Of a stretch of 64,000 bases of DNA, positions 32,904 through 43,000 are shown in pieces. The DNA is from Clostridia bacterium. GTDB taxonomy: Bacteria; Bacillota; Peptococcia; DRI-13; UBA5745. Every line of letters starts with the position of its first letter. Within the stretch, counting starts at the first letter, position 1. The position numbers and the translations under genes are program-made. A model generated the notes under the pieces. The model was not told where the DNA came from, made no database searches, and saw nothing but the letters and a program-made list of their open reading frames with translations. The DNA is taken from positions 1-64,000 of the forward strand of contig JAHDPO010000036.1 of assembly GCA_018434325.1 (NCBI GenBank), given 5' to 3'.

Positions 32904-32949
32904 AATCACACCGGGGATGATTACAGCCAAAGGAAAGCCCCCTATAATG
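32904..32949 (+). promoter_or_regulatory. Promoter with 19-bp palindrome, copy 1
   Basis: AATCACACCGGGGATGATT (32904-32922), then -35 TTACAG (32921-32926), 17-bp spacer, -10 TATAAT (32944-32949). It drives the small-protein/zinc-ribbon pair at 33087. Two more half-sites (AATCACCCC) lie just upstream at 32870 and 32881. Copies at 34993 (+) and 34889 (-) have the same geometry. Confidence 0.75.
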
Positions 32950-33086
32950 AAAACCAAAACTATCCGAATCATTTTGCCAATATACTACCAATATACTATC
33001 ATTCTACTCTAACTAAGTCAATTATACGCCTGGTTATTTCCTTATGGATCTGGTGCATTTAATGGTATGCCGGAAGGAGCAGCAAG

Positions 33087-33257
33087 ATGAAAAAAGAGCA
33101 GCCGGAGGCTTTGCGCAAAGAAATTATACAGGCTGTCGGCAGTCTGGATTTTTTTAGTCTGCAAAAGCTGGGAGCTTTTATTGCCGGCCTGGAGATGGCA
33201 AGAGCTGAGGGAAAGGAAAGCTCGGAAAAAAAGGAGGAAGCAAATCATGACGGATAG
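33087..33257 (+). CDS. 56-residue helical protein
   Basis: Small gene with a clear ribosome site (GGAAGGAG, 9 bp before ATG 33087). The product starts MKKEQPEALRKEIIQAVGSL and ends with a charged Glu/Lys tail. Its central stretch (IIQAVGSLDFFSLQKLGAFI) resembles the C-terminal helical tail of the XRE regulator at 29432-29797. Its stop overlaps the zinc-ribbon gene start by 11 bp, giving translational coupling. It could be a binding partner or modulator. No named family recognised. Confidence 0.7.
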   Translation: MKKEQPEALRKEIIQAVGSLDFFSLQKLGAFIAGLEMARAEGKESSEKKEEANHDG

Positions 33258-33615
33258 ACAGCTTCCTTTATTCACGGCGAAATATCAAGAGCTGCAAAAG
33301 GAAAGCGGCTTTTGCTTCACCTTTTTCTGCGATCTCTGCAATAGCAGTTATACCACGCCTGTTATTGCCGCCGAAGATCTCCAAACAGCCCTGGTTTTAG
33401 GCCGGCAAGACGGGCGGCTGCATTTCAATCGCTGCCGCTGCTGCCATCGCTGGGTTTGTGATGAGCACTATAACGAGAACCGGATGATGTGCACCGATTG
33501 CCTGCCCCGGGTCTGCAGCAGCTGCGGCGCCTTTGTGCCGAAGGGCAACCAGTTTTGCACGGTTTGCGGCAATCCTCAATTTGATCAGGGCAAAATAAGG
33601 CGGGAGAAAGAATAA
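33247..33615 (+). CDS. Double zinc-ribbon cytosolic protein
   Basis: 122 residues from ATG 33247, 8 bp behind AAGGAGG. No signal peptide or TM. Cysteine pairs occur at CDLC, CRCC, CTDC, CSSC and CTVC, enough for two or three zinc knuckles; the middle portion CHRWVCDEHYNENRMMCTDC may be a treble-clef or B-box-like unit, and the C-terminal CGAFVPKGNQFCTVCGNP is a classical zinc ribbon. Second gene behind palindrome promoter 1. Function unknown; might be a protein-interaction adaptor. Confidence 0.85.
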   Translation: MTDRQLPLFTAKYQELQKESGFCFTFFCDLCNSSYTTPVIAAEDLQTALVLGRQDGRLHFNRCRCCHRWVCDEHYNENRMMCTDCLPRVCSSCGAFVPKGNQFCTVCGNPQFDQGKIRREKE

Positions 33616-33625
33616 CAACTGCCGG

Positions 33626-33688
33626 CCCCCAAAACGGGCTTGCAGCCGGATCAAACTCCACACAACTCACATTTTCGCACATTTTACC
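33626..33688. repeat. Palindromic element family B, copy 2 (partial)
   Basis: CCCAAAACGGGCTTGCAGCC and the following GATCAAACTCCACACAACTCAC match the reverse complement of the element at 19848-19934. The outer left arm is missing or replaced by the end of the zinc-ribbon gene. Confidence 0.6.
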
Positions 33689-33726
33689 AAGGGAATTTAG
33701 GTTGTACTACTGTATACTCCCACAAA

Positions 33727-33766
33727 GCCCCCTTTTGCCTGCCTGGCTAAAGGGGGCCTTGCTTTT
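33727..33766 (+). terminator. Terminator between convergent zinc-ribbon genes
   Basis: GCCCCCTTT (33727-33735) pairs with AAAGGGGGC (33749-33757), followed by CTTGCTTTT. It serves the plus-strand gene ending at 33615 and perhaps also the minus-strand gene ending at 33813. Confidence 0.8.
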
Positions 33767-33812
33767 AAAATCAAAAATCCGGCGGCGCCTTGGCCGAACC
33801 TTGGCGGAACAC

Positions 33813-34199
33813 TTATGAATTCGACACTGGGCTGCCACATTCCGGACAGAATTTTTTACCCTGAGGAATGGCTGTACCGCAATTTGCGCAGGTTAAATTA
33901 GCCGGGGCAGCGGCAACGGGCTGCTGAGACACTCCCTTGATTTGCTGTATCTCCAGCTCCAGGCCTTCGATGGCGGCCATAGCCTCGTTAATATTGCCGC
34001 ATAAAGCCATGACTTGGTCATCCAAAGAAATCCCGGCTTGAAATTGCTCCCAGTAGTAATCACCAATTTTCATCTTCAGGGCGGCAATTTTGCCTTTTTC
34101 CTCATTGATTTTAGAATTGCGCTTGGTAATCTCCAGCATATCGCCGGCCTTATCCGCCATACCCTTTGTCACGCTGCCTATTTTATCAAATATCGCCAT
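33813..34199 (-). CDS. Coiled-coil zinc-ribbon protein
   Basis: 128 residues from ATG 34199 (AAAGGTGTGAAG upstream). The first ~90 residues form amphipathic helices (KIGSVTKGMADKAGDMLEIT, EEKGKIAALKMKIGDYYW). The C-terminus is a zinc ribbon (CANCGTAIPQGKKFCPECG). Soluble. It overlaps by a few bases in position with the upstream membrane zinc-ribbon gene stop (34214, 14-bp gap) and is second in that operon. Similar helix-plus-ribbon proteins are common in Clostridia but uncharacterised. Confidence 0.85.
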   Translation of the reverse strand: MAIFDKIGSVTKGMADKAGDMLEITKRNSKINEEKGKIAALKMKIGDYYWEQFQAGISLDDQVMALCGNINEAMAAIEGLELEIQQIKGVSQQPVAAAPANLTCANCGTAIPQGKKFCPECGSPVSNS

Positions 34200-34213
34200 A
34201 TTCTTCACACCTT

Positions 34214-34813
34214 TCAACCTATATTAAAATCAAAATTTGTAGTTATGGTATCGCCGCCAAAAATGAAACACAGTATCACGATCAAAAGGATCAGCGCCCA
34301 CACAATGATTTGAGCCCGGGCAAAATTTCTGCGGTTCAGGCTGGCATTTTGACCAAAAGCCCATAAAAAGGCCAGCACAAGGCCGACAATCGGTATGGAA
34401 AACGCCAGCATAGTAAGCAGGTAGCCAATAACGCTCATGGGGCGCGGGTTGGCTGCCTTGCCATAGGGGGCAGGGGCAGGCGCAGCTGCCATAGGCGCCG
34501 CGGCTGCCGGCCCGGCGGCCATTGCCAAAGCTGGCCCTGCAGTGGCTGCGGCCGCAAAAGTTTCTTGCCGGGCTTTGGGTGGTGCCACAGCTGCCGCCGA
34601 TACCGAAGCTTCTGTAGATGCCCGGGCCGGCGCTGCTGTCATAGGCGCGCCGGCTTCCGCGGGGGCTGCAGATACTGCCGCCGTGGATTCCGCAGATTCC
34701 TCAAAAAATTGGCCTGGTTCCTGCACGGCCGCTGCGGCAGCGCCGCAGTCGGCGCAGAAATTAGCGCCGGGGGGCAGCGGAGATCCACAGGCGCTGCAAA
34801 TCACATCCGACAT
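34214..34813 (-). CDS. Zinc-ribbon membrane protein
   Basis: 199 residues from ATG 34813, 7 bp behind AAGGAGG. N-terminal zinc ribbon (CSACGSPLPPGANFCADCG), then ~100 residues rich in Ala/Pro (disordered linker), then two TM helices (VIGYLLTMLAFSIPIVGLVL; AQIIVWALILLIVILCFIF). The topology places the ribbon in the cytosol. First gene behind palindrome promoter 3 on the minus strand. Role unknown; likely an envelope stress or scaffold component related to the neighbouring AIM24/VWA genes. Confidence 0.85.
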   Translation of the reverse strand: MSDVICSACGSPLPPGANFCADCGAAAAAVQEPGQFFEESAESTAAVSAAPAEAGAPMTAAPARASTEASVSAAAVAPPKARQETFAAAATAGPALAMAAGPAAAAPMAAAPAPAPYGKAANPRPMSVIGYLLTMLAFSIPIVGLVLAFLWAFGQNASLNRRNFARAQIIVWALILLIVILCFIFGGDTITTNFDFNIG

Positions 34814-34861
34814 AATTGGTTCCTCCTTACAACGGTTATTTGAGGGAATATTGCTAATTAC

Positions 34862-34907
34862 ACTATAGGCCATATCCGTTGCTGAAGAAATCACCTCAGG
34901 TATGATT
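34862..34907 (-). promoter_or_regulatory. Promoter with 19-bp palindrome, copy 3 (minus strand)
   Basis: On the minus strand AATCATACCTGAGGTGATT (34889-34907), a poor -35 beginning TTTCTT, 17-bp spacer, -10 TATAGT (34862-34867). It points to the zinc-ribbon membrane gene. Same spacing as the two plus-strand copies, which makes the shared geometry meaningful. Confidence 0.65.
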
Positions 34908-34921
34908 TCCGTTAAAAACAA

Positions 34922-34977
34922 GGATGATTCTAAGGGTGATTTTAACCGGCGCTGCAAAATCACCCTTAGAATCATCC
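34922..34977. repeat. Perfect 22-bp inverted repeat between two divergent promoters
   Basis: Arms 34922-34943 and 34956-34977 (start GGATGATTCTAAGGGTGATT) are perfectly complementary with a 12-nt loop. The arms hold AATCACCC/GGGTGATT words like the palindromic promoter motif, so the repeat may be a composite operator between the divergent promoters at 34889 and 34993. Confidence 0.85.
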
Positions 34978-34992
34978 CTAGCCCGGGTTTTC

Positions 34993-35038
34993 AATCACCC
35001 CAGGGATGATTACAGCCTTCAGGAGAATACCGTATAGT
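34993..35038 (+). promoter_or_regulatory. Promoter with 19-bp palindrome, copy 2
   Basis: AATCACCCCAGGGATGATT (34993-35011), -35 TTACAG (35010-35015), 17-bp spacer, -10 TATAGT (35033-35038), 31 bp before the AIM24 start codon. The 25 bases from AATCAC to CAGCC match copy 1 at 23 positions. Confidence 0.75.
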
Positions 35039-35069
35039 TAAAATAGTAAAAAAAGGAGGGAGATCTATC

Positions 35070-35981
35070 ATGGCATTTTGTAATAATTGCGGCAACCCTT
35101 TTGAGACGGGAACGAAATTCTGCCCATCCTGCGGCGCCCCGATCCAGGCCGGCGGTCCGGCTCAACCCCGATCTATGCAGAGGGCTCATGAGGTGGAGTT
35201 CAAAATTCACGGCGAAGACCTGCAATTTGTGGAGATTATGCTGGACCCCGGAGAAACCATCATTGCCGAGGCAGGAGCCATGATGTACATGGACAGCGCT
35301 ATCCAGATGGATACCGTTTTCGGCGACGGCTCCGGCCGGGACGCCGGCAGCGGCCTGATGGGCAAGCTGGTTTCGGCAGGCAAACGGGCCGTTACCGGCG
35401 AAAGCCTCTTCATGACTTCCTTTACCAACACAGGACGGGAAAAAAGATGCGTCTCTTTTGCCGCCCCCTACCCCGGCTGCGTTATTCCCTTCGATTTAAC
35501 CGATGTGGGCGGGACTCTGATTTGCCAAAAAGACGCCTTTTTATGTGCGGCAAAAGGCATAGCCGTAGGCATTGCTTTCCAGAAAAAAATCGGCGTGGGT
35601 CTGTTCGGCGGCGAGGGCTTTATTATGCAGAAGCTGGAGGGTGACGGTTTAGCATTTATGCATGCCGGCGGCACCATCATCAAAAAAGAGCTGAGGGACG
35701 GCGAAACCCTGAAGCTGGATACCGGCTGCCTTGTGGCCTTGACCACCGGCGTTAACTACGACATTCAATTTGCCGGCGACATCAAGACCGCCCTGTTTGG
35801 CGGCGAGGGCCTGGTTTTGGCCACCTTGACCGGCCCCGGCACCGTTTGGCTGCAATCCCTGCCTTTTTCCCGCATGGCTGACCGAATCGTTTCCTCCAGC
35901 AGAAAAGGCGGTAAAGGAAAAGAAGAAGGCAGCGTCCTGGGCAATATCGCTATCGGTAATCTTTTCAGCAACGACCGCTGA
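35070..35981 (+). CDS. Zinc-ribbon AIM24/TIGR00266 family protein
   Basis: 303 residues. N-terminal zinc ribbon ([19 protein letters not shown]), short linker, then the AIM24 beta-prism domain (about 40-270). The domain has [43 protein letters not shown] and [23 protein letters not shown]24-family proteins are trimeric-type folds of unclear function, linked in mitochondria to cristae structure. The C-terminal tail is Gly/Lys-rich. Its ribosome site is AAGGAGGG. It is first gene in a probable operon with a lipoprotein (58-bp gap) and a giant VWA lipoprotein. Confidence 0.92.
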   Translation: MAFCNNCGNPFETGTKFCPSCGAPIQAGGPAQPRSMQRAHEVEFKIHGEDLQFVEIMLDPGETIIAEAGAMMYMDSAIQMDTVFGDGSGRDAGSGLMGKLVSAGKRAVTGESLFMTSFTNTGREKRCVSFAAPYPGCVIPFDLTDVGGTLICQKDAFLCAAKGIAVGIAFQKKIGVGLFGGEGFIMQKLEGDGLAFMHAGGTIIKKELRDGETLKLDTGCLVALTTGVNYDIQFAGDIKTALFGGEGLVLATLTGPGTVWLQSLPFSRMADRIVSSSRKGGKGKEEGSVLGNIAIGNLFSNDR

Positions 35982-36039
35982 GAGCCGGATCTTTATTTAA
36001 AAAGGCCGCAAAGGCTTTAAATGATGGGAGGGAATAGTC

Positions 36040-36948
36040 ATGAAACGAACATTTGTTTTTTGCCTGCTTATTCTGCTGCTTCTTAGCCTGGCGGCAGGCT
36101 GCGGCTCCGGCGGCAATAAACCGGCCGGCAGCCCGTCAACCAGCGGTGAAAAAACAGAAAGCACGGCGCCCCAGGCATCCCCAAGCCAGCCGGCGGACAG
36201 CGAAAATACCGGCGGCGGCAACAGCAGTGACGGCAGCAGTGGCGGCAATGAATCCTCGGAAACCGCCTCTTCCTTGCAGGCCTATGTCGATGAATGGATC
36301 AGAATCAACGACCTCCACGAGAAATCCATTAACGACTACGAAGGTGTTGTCATTGAGCTGCCTTTAGCGACCCTGCCTCTATCCTTTGCGCCAATTTATG
36401 AAATATTGAATATAGACAATAAAGAGGGCCGCCATGAAGGCACCCTGCTTCTGTCCGGCTACCCTGCCTTTTTGGAGCAAAAGGGCGATAGCTTCCACTT
36501 TGGCTATGACGCCATCCGGGATGAGGATGGTTTTGCCCCCGGCATGAAGGCCGGCGACAGGTTGCTGCAAGAGGGCAGATTGGATGGAGCAAAGGGCTAC
36601 CTCGAAATAGCCAGCCGGACAGAGCAAGGCGGCAAGATCACGGAAAAGGTAAAAGGCGCCTATCTTCTCACCCCACAAAGCACCTGTTCTGCAATCTATC
36701 AGGAAGCCCGCGGCATTGATATTAAAGGCAATGAAAATAAAAAAAACACCGCCGTTTTTCTGGCCATGAGTGAAAAGGACTACAGCTTCGTAATAGCCAG
36801 AGGCCAGTCCGGCACAGCTTTTACAGAGGTAGAGCTTAAAGAAGGTCTGACGGTTGAGAAAGCCAAAGAGCTGTTCATCGAGGCCGGCTATACTATCGAA
36901 AGCAGCGGCGGTATCGCCGATGGTAAATTTACCATAATCAGAGAATAA
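36040..36948 (+). CDS. Lipoprotein of unknown family
   Basis: 302 residues. The lipoprotein signal ends LAAGC at Cys21. A ~50-residue Ser/Gly/Asn/Pro linker leads to a ~220-residue globular domain (VDEWIRINDLHEKSINDYEG, FHFGYDAIRDEDGFAPGMKA, DYSFVIARGQSGTAFTEVEL). I recognise no family. It would sit outside the membrane between AIM24 and the VWA lipoprotein genes, 58 and 54 bp apart; I infer that the three act together. Confidence 0.8.
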   Translation: MKRTFVFCLLILLLLSLAAGCGSGGNKPAGSPSTSGEKTESTAPQASPSQPADSENTGGGNSSDGSSGGNESSETASSLQAYVDEWIRINDLHEKSINDYEGVVIELPLATLPLSFAPIYEILNIDNKEGRHEGTLLLSGYPAFLEQKGDSFHFGYDAIRDEDGFAPGMKAGDRLLQEGRLDGAKGYLEIASRTEQGGKITEKVKGAYLLTPQSTCSAIYQEARGIDIKGNENKKNTAVFLAMSEKDYSFVIARGQSGTAFTEVELKEGLTVEKAKELFIEAGYTIESSGGIADGKFTIIRE

Positions 36949-37002
36949 GGAATAAGACCGCCAAAGGTTTAGCTGCAAGAGTTGCAAAAGGAGGGCAAGC
37001 CT

Positions 37003-40000
37003 ATGAAAAGGCTGACAGCCATAATTTTATTGTTCGCGCTTATGTTTAATCTCGCCAGCTGTGGCAAAGGAGAAACGGATGCGGCGGGCCGGCCGGAAGA
37101 CCGGCAGCTGCAAGAGGACAACGCCGCAGCGCAGCTAGCCTCCCTGGCGGTTGCCGGCGGCAAAAGCCCGCCGGAAATCACCGGAGTTGTTCACGGCCCT
37201 GCCGACGGCATTGGCGTGGCCGGCGTCGATTACCAGGAGCTGCCCACGGGGCCTGCCGACGATTGGGGAGATCTGGCTATTCCCTATTTTAATCCCTTGG
37301 GCTCTTTCAAGCTTTACTATGGCGCTCGCCAAGCTGATCATGCCACCCCGGGTTTTGCCACCCGGGATGGCTACACTCTGGGCGATCTGGCCCTGCTCAG
37401 CCTGGAGCAGCAGTGGATTTTGGATATCGACCATGAGGATTTCACTTTCAACTGGCTGCGGGCCTATGCCAAAGGGTTGGGAGCAGTAGAGCATCCGGCG
37501 CCGGCGGACAGCGCCGTCTTTGAAATTCTGGAAAATCCCCAAACCTGCTGGTGGGCCGTGGCCACCAAATCCTCCGGCGGCTGCCGGCTGGATATTTACC
37601 GTCTGAATATGGCTCCTGCGGGCCAGACCATTACCATCAAGACCTCGGAGCTTGCGGAAAATACCTTTCATCTTTATACCGACTGTGTGCCGGGCAAGCT
37701 GCAATCCGCCACCGTAACCATTAAAGGCAAGACTAACAGCGAGGTCAAGATCGACTCATATCAAAGAAGAAGCTACGGCCAATACCAGCGTTACGTAGGC
37801 CTGCCCGACGGCTATGAAGCCCATCATGGCAGGTTCAACAACAAGCGTACCGACACTTATGTGATCGATAATATCCCGGTTTGTGAAGGCAAGCTGGTTT
37901 GGACCTTTGAATGGCCGCCCGAAGATAATGCCTTCAACTGGACCAATCTGATGAAACCGGAGGAAATCACCTTCCGCATCGATAATGTGGCCGACATTCC
38001 CCAGGTAAAATGGGGTGAGGCTTTGGGCGCTATCAGGATTAAAGGCCTGCCGGCGGGAATAGCCGATGTAATCCCCCAACCGGGAGTAGATCCCCGGCAC
38101 GATGAGGTCACAGGCTCTTCGAATTCCTATGGGGCCAGCTCCCTGGACGCCGAAGGCAATCAGATCTTCACCCTGCCGGCGGGATACTACAACCTGCGCT
38201 TTGCCAGACAGGGCTACGCCATCAATCTGGCCTCCCAGATCCAGCTGGTGCCTGTCAGCGCCGGCGAGGTCACTACGGTGACGGTGCCGCCGGAATTGCG
38301 CAGTACCATCGAAGAGCTGGGCAAGCGTTACGGCACTTTTGAAAGGGCCGCCGGCGGCATCGAGATCCAGTCCAACAAAGATAACGGCAATACGGCCACC
38401 GTCTCCATCGTTGTCAACGACCCCCAGGAGCGGGACGTTTTTCCGGAGAACGAGGACATTAAGATTACGGAAAATGGTCTGCCGGCCAAGGTGACAAAAA
38501 TCCAGCGGGAGCCGGCGGCGGCCAATGTGGTGCTGGTGCTGGACTCCTCCGGTTCCATGGGGGCCAACATGAAGCCCGCCGTGGAAGCGGCTAAAAAGTT
38601 CGTAGCCAGCCTGCCGGACAATGCCGGCATCCGGCTGGTTCAATTTGCCCAAAAGATCACTCAGCATAAAGCTCAGGGTAAAGCAGAGGTCATTGCTGCC
38701 TTGGATACCGTCAAGGAGGGCGGCGGCACCGCTCTTTATGACGCCACCAACACCGCCCTGGAAATGCTCAAGGAGCTGGACAAAGCTTATGTGGTCATCT
38801 TCTCCGACGGGGCGGATTCCCGGGAGCTTACCAATGCAGGCAAAGGCAGCGACCTCAACAAAGCTGGCATTCTGGAAAAAATTAAAGCCAGCCAGGCTAC
38901 GGTGTTAAGCATCGGCTTCGGCGCCGGCCACGACCCCCGCATATTGGTGGAAATGAGCGAGGCCAGCTTAAACGGCGCATATTTCGCCGCCATCCAGCCG
39001 GAAGCTTTAGACAGCGCTTTTGCCGCCGTTTCCGGCCGCTTCGGCAATCAGTTTACCATTACTTACGACCGCCCTACCGCCCTTAAGGATAAAAGCGGCG
39101 ATGTGCCGGTGATCTCTTTTATGATCGACCGCTCCGGTTCCATGGACATGGATCCCTCGGAATCGGAAAACGATGTGGACTACCGCATCGACAAAATCAA
39201 GAAGCTCTTTCATGATTATGTGCTGGCCCTGCCGGCAGGCACCCTGATGCAGCTTGGCTCCTTTCGGCTGCCTCCCGGCGGCGCGCCTGAAGAAATCAAC
39301 TATAATCAGATCACCACCGACAGCAAGGCCCAAATACTCAGTGGCCTGGGCAGTTTTTTTGCCGATGGCGGCACACCGATTCTGGAAGCCCTGACGGTAG
39401 CCTATTACAATCTGCTGCCGGTGCCTTCCAGCAAACGCACCCTGGTCTACTTCACCGATGCGGCCCTGGCCGTGGATGAGCTGGAAAAGGTGCAGCTGGA
39501 AAAGATCCTTACCCAATACAAGGAAGCCGGTATTCGCATACTGTTTGCGGGATTGGGCAACGAAAAGTTTGCCGAAGCCTACCAAAGCGGCTTTCAGACG
39601 GCAGCCCGGCTTTCCGGCGGCGAATACGTATTGTCGGATAAGCTGGAGGATATTCAAAAGGCCCTTGATTCTCTGATGCAAAAATTGGACCTGCCTGCTG
39701 CCGCCGAAACCGGCATCAGCTTCTCCATCGAAATGGACGCCCGCACGGAGGACGGCAGCCGCATGAACTACTCGGCCGCCAAGGCCCTGCCCGACTTCTC
39801 CCAGCGGGAAGCGGCAGGAAAAACCGTCAATCCAGAGATCGCCAGAATCAGCGGCGGCGAGCCTTACATTCGCTACGACAGCGCCGGCTCCCGGCTGCTT
39901 TACGGCATAGATAAGCCGGGCAGCGACAGCATTATTCAAACCCGGCTCTCCTTCACCGATACCGAAGGCGTCGAAATCCAAAAAGGAGCGGCCGGCAAGA

Positions 40001-43000
40001 ACAGCCTCATCAGCCTGGCTGTCCGGGAAGCTTATTTTATGCCCCTCTTTAAAGGTCTGGCGGCGGACAAAATTTATAGCCAATTTCTTGCCCTCAATGT
40101 GGATATCGAATTCCCCAAAGCTGCCGGCGGTGCGGAAGAATACCTGATCCCCGATATTTTCAGCCATTTCTACGCGGGGATCAACGGCACTTTATCGCCG
40201 GCCAGCCAAGCTACCTGGCTGGCGGAAAAGCCCTTGGCAGAACCCGGCAACCCCGGTATCCATTTAAAGAAAGGCGATAAAAAAAGCGGCGTTCTCATCT
40301 TTTTGGTGCCTCGCCAGTCTACGGAGCCGGCAACTCAGCTTTCCCTGCATTTCTATGACGTCACTAACGGTCACATCCAGATCCCGATTATCGGCGTTCT
40401 CAATGAAAAGCTGTTGGAGCTGGATCAGCTGCCCGCCGCTGCCCCCGCTAATATTTCCGAAACCTTCAGTCTGACTCTCAAGGGTAAAACGGAAACAGCG
40501 GAGCTGGCCGGCGTCAGCATTTATCAAACCACCGATCCCGTCAATATTCCAAAAAACACTACCTTCCGGGTGCTGGAGGCTCAATTTGCCAGCAAGGTTC
40601 AAGCCCATCTCAACATCCTGCCTCAGGAACGCTTCCTCTACGCTATCGAAACGGATCAGGGCCCTTTGGCTGTCAAGATGAGCGACGCCGTCTACAATAT
40701 ACCCTTGGGCTTCAGCAATGGCCCCCTGCTGGCCCCGGCTGCCGCCGCCAATGTGCGCCTGCCCTTTCAGATGCCTATTGCCTTGAAAGAAAGCAAATCC
40801 TATCTCTTTGCCGACCTCCGGGGCGATTCCCTGCAAATTCCCGTTACGGGGGGCAGCCCTTATCAAACGGCCAGTCTGGGCAAAAGCTTCAGTCATCCCT
40901 ACTTTGATCTGACGGTTCACGCCTTGCGCAAGCTGGCCAACAACAGCAATAAAATTGTGCTGGACTTCACCCTGCGGGATAAGCCCGACGGCGTGGGCCT
41001 CAGCGGCGTCCAATCCCTCTTTATGCTCTCGAAAGAGGAAACGGCAGCAGCCGACGGCCAGCACAAGCTTTCCGCTGCCGCCGCCGGTAAAGCCGGCGCC
41101 GCTATTGCCGCAGGCCGCAAGGGCTTGGGCAGCTTCGGCGACAGCGATAACGTCAAAAGCGTCGTCAGCCTCAGCAGCGCTACGGATAAGCTGCTTTTCG
41201 GCGCCGACGCCGATTGGGCGGTGCTGGATAACAACAGCCGCCGGGGCATCATGGTCTTTGATCTGCCCCACGGTGAGGATGCCGCCCAATGGAACCTTTG
41301 TTCCGGCTTTCTGGAAGAACTGTTACTGCCGGTGGAAGCGGATGTATACGGCTATCTGCCCTTGCTGGCCGAAAAACAAGAAGTGCCCCGCCAGTTGGAT
41401 TTTCAGCGGGCTTTGGAGGAAAAAGTCAGCGCCGCCGTAGCCGCCTACCAGGCCGGCCGCTCCCAGGCCAAGAATTACACCACCTTAGGCCTCAGCAGCC
41501 AGGACACCGTCAACCGTTCCGGCCTGGTTCCCGCCCTCACTTTATATGGCAGCCGCATCCTGGAGAGCGTCAACAGCTATGAAGACTTTTTGCAAGTAAT
41601 GTACGGCCTGAACATGCTGCCGGGGCCCTACCATTCCTACTGGTATGCTCCCGAGGCGGTGCTCACCCAAGGCTGGGGCACCGAGCTGGATCTGGCCAAC
41701 CTGGCCTGCCATATGCTTGCCTGTCTGGGCTTCCAGCCTCAGGTCAGATCGGTAGAGCTGACGGAGGTCGGCCAGGAAAACGCCGGCCGGATTATGGGCC
41801 TGGATTATGACTCAAACTACACCGCCGGCATCCTTTACACCGACGAAAAAGGGGCCCAACAGGTATTCGTTGTCCCCTTCATGCGCAATCTCACGGAATT
41901 GCCCGGCCTGGCCTATCTGGGCCCCAGAAACGAGTACAGCAGCAGCACAAGCCCCGCCCGAGGCACCCTTACCATCACCGCCCGGGCTGAACTGATCAAA
42001 CCCCTGGCAGACGCCAATTCCGCTCAAGTAGCGGCCTTCAATTCCCTCAACTCCATGTTTGCCGAAGAAGGCCAGGCTGACGAAAAACCGGCCGTTGAGG
42101 ATATCCTGCTGTTCCACCGGGAGCTGTCCATGCCGGACCTCAGCCGTGACGTCATAGACATCAGCTACGTTGCCGCCGGCAAGAGCAAGGACGGCCAAGG
42201 CGACATCCTCATTGCCGCCCTCGATTCGGGCCAGGGTCTGCTTTACGACGAAAAACGCTTTATCGACACCTCGTTTTATCAGATCCAGTCCGTGACCATA
42301 GAAGCCGACCGGACCAGCCATACCACTTATTTGGAGCCGGGCCAGAAGCTTAGCGACGTCGTTCACACTTTCGCCTTCGGGACGCCGGAGATGACTGCTG
42401 AGGCAGCGGCTGCTCTGACGGCGGCGGTGGCCGGCAAGCTGGAAGAGGCTAAAGCCGCCGGTGATTACGGTACTGTTCGCTGGGTGGGTCATAGTGCCGC
42501 CGGCCGCTTCATCCGGGGTCTGACGGCTTTTGAAGCGGAACAGGAGCCGCGTTTTGGCCTGGTAGCTGCCCGCACCGATCGCCCCATAGCCTTCATGGTC
42601 ACCATGAAATCCGACGGTGAAAAGGCAACGGCCACCACGGATCTTATGCGCGTCCAAAACCGGCTGCTGACACGGCCCGACAGAGAACAAATGGACGGCT
42701 TCTCCATTGCTTGCGGCATCTATGCCAGCATTCTGGAAGGGGAAGCCTTAGGCAGCGGCAAAGCCGTAGGTTTTATGGAGGTTTGGAGCGCCCTGCCCCA
42801 GGATGCTCAAATTTATCTGGTTCCTAAAGAAAAAATGCTCTCTACCGCCGAAGCCCTGGAAAAAGCCGGCGGACCTCCTAAGCTCATCGAGCATCTAAAG
42901 AAGGAGTTTGAAAGCTCTCCCTCCCGAAAAATGTTTTTCCTGCCTTCACAGCCCGCCCTCATCGACGGCAAAGAGCGCTGGGCCTGGCTGGAGGTCAGTG

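Noticed and set aside
39007-42690. Long minus-strand frames (39007-40167, 40264-41289, 41812-42690) within the VWA gene
   Set aside because: The plus-strand VWA protein has domains, signal peptide and ribosome site; the antisense products match nothing I know.
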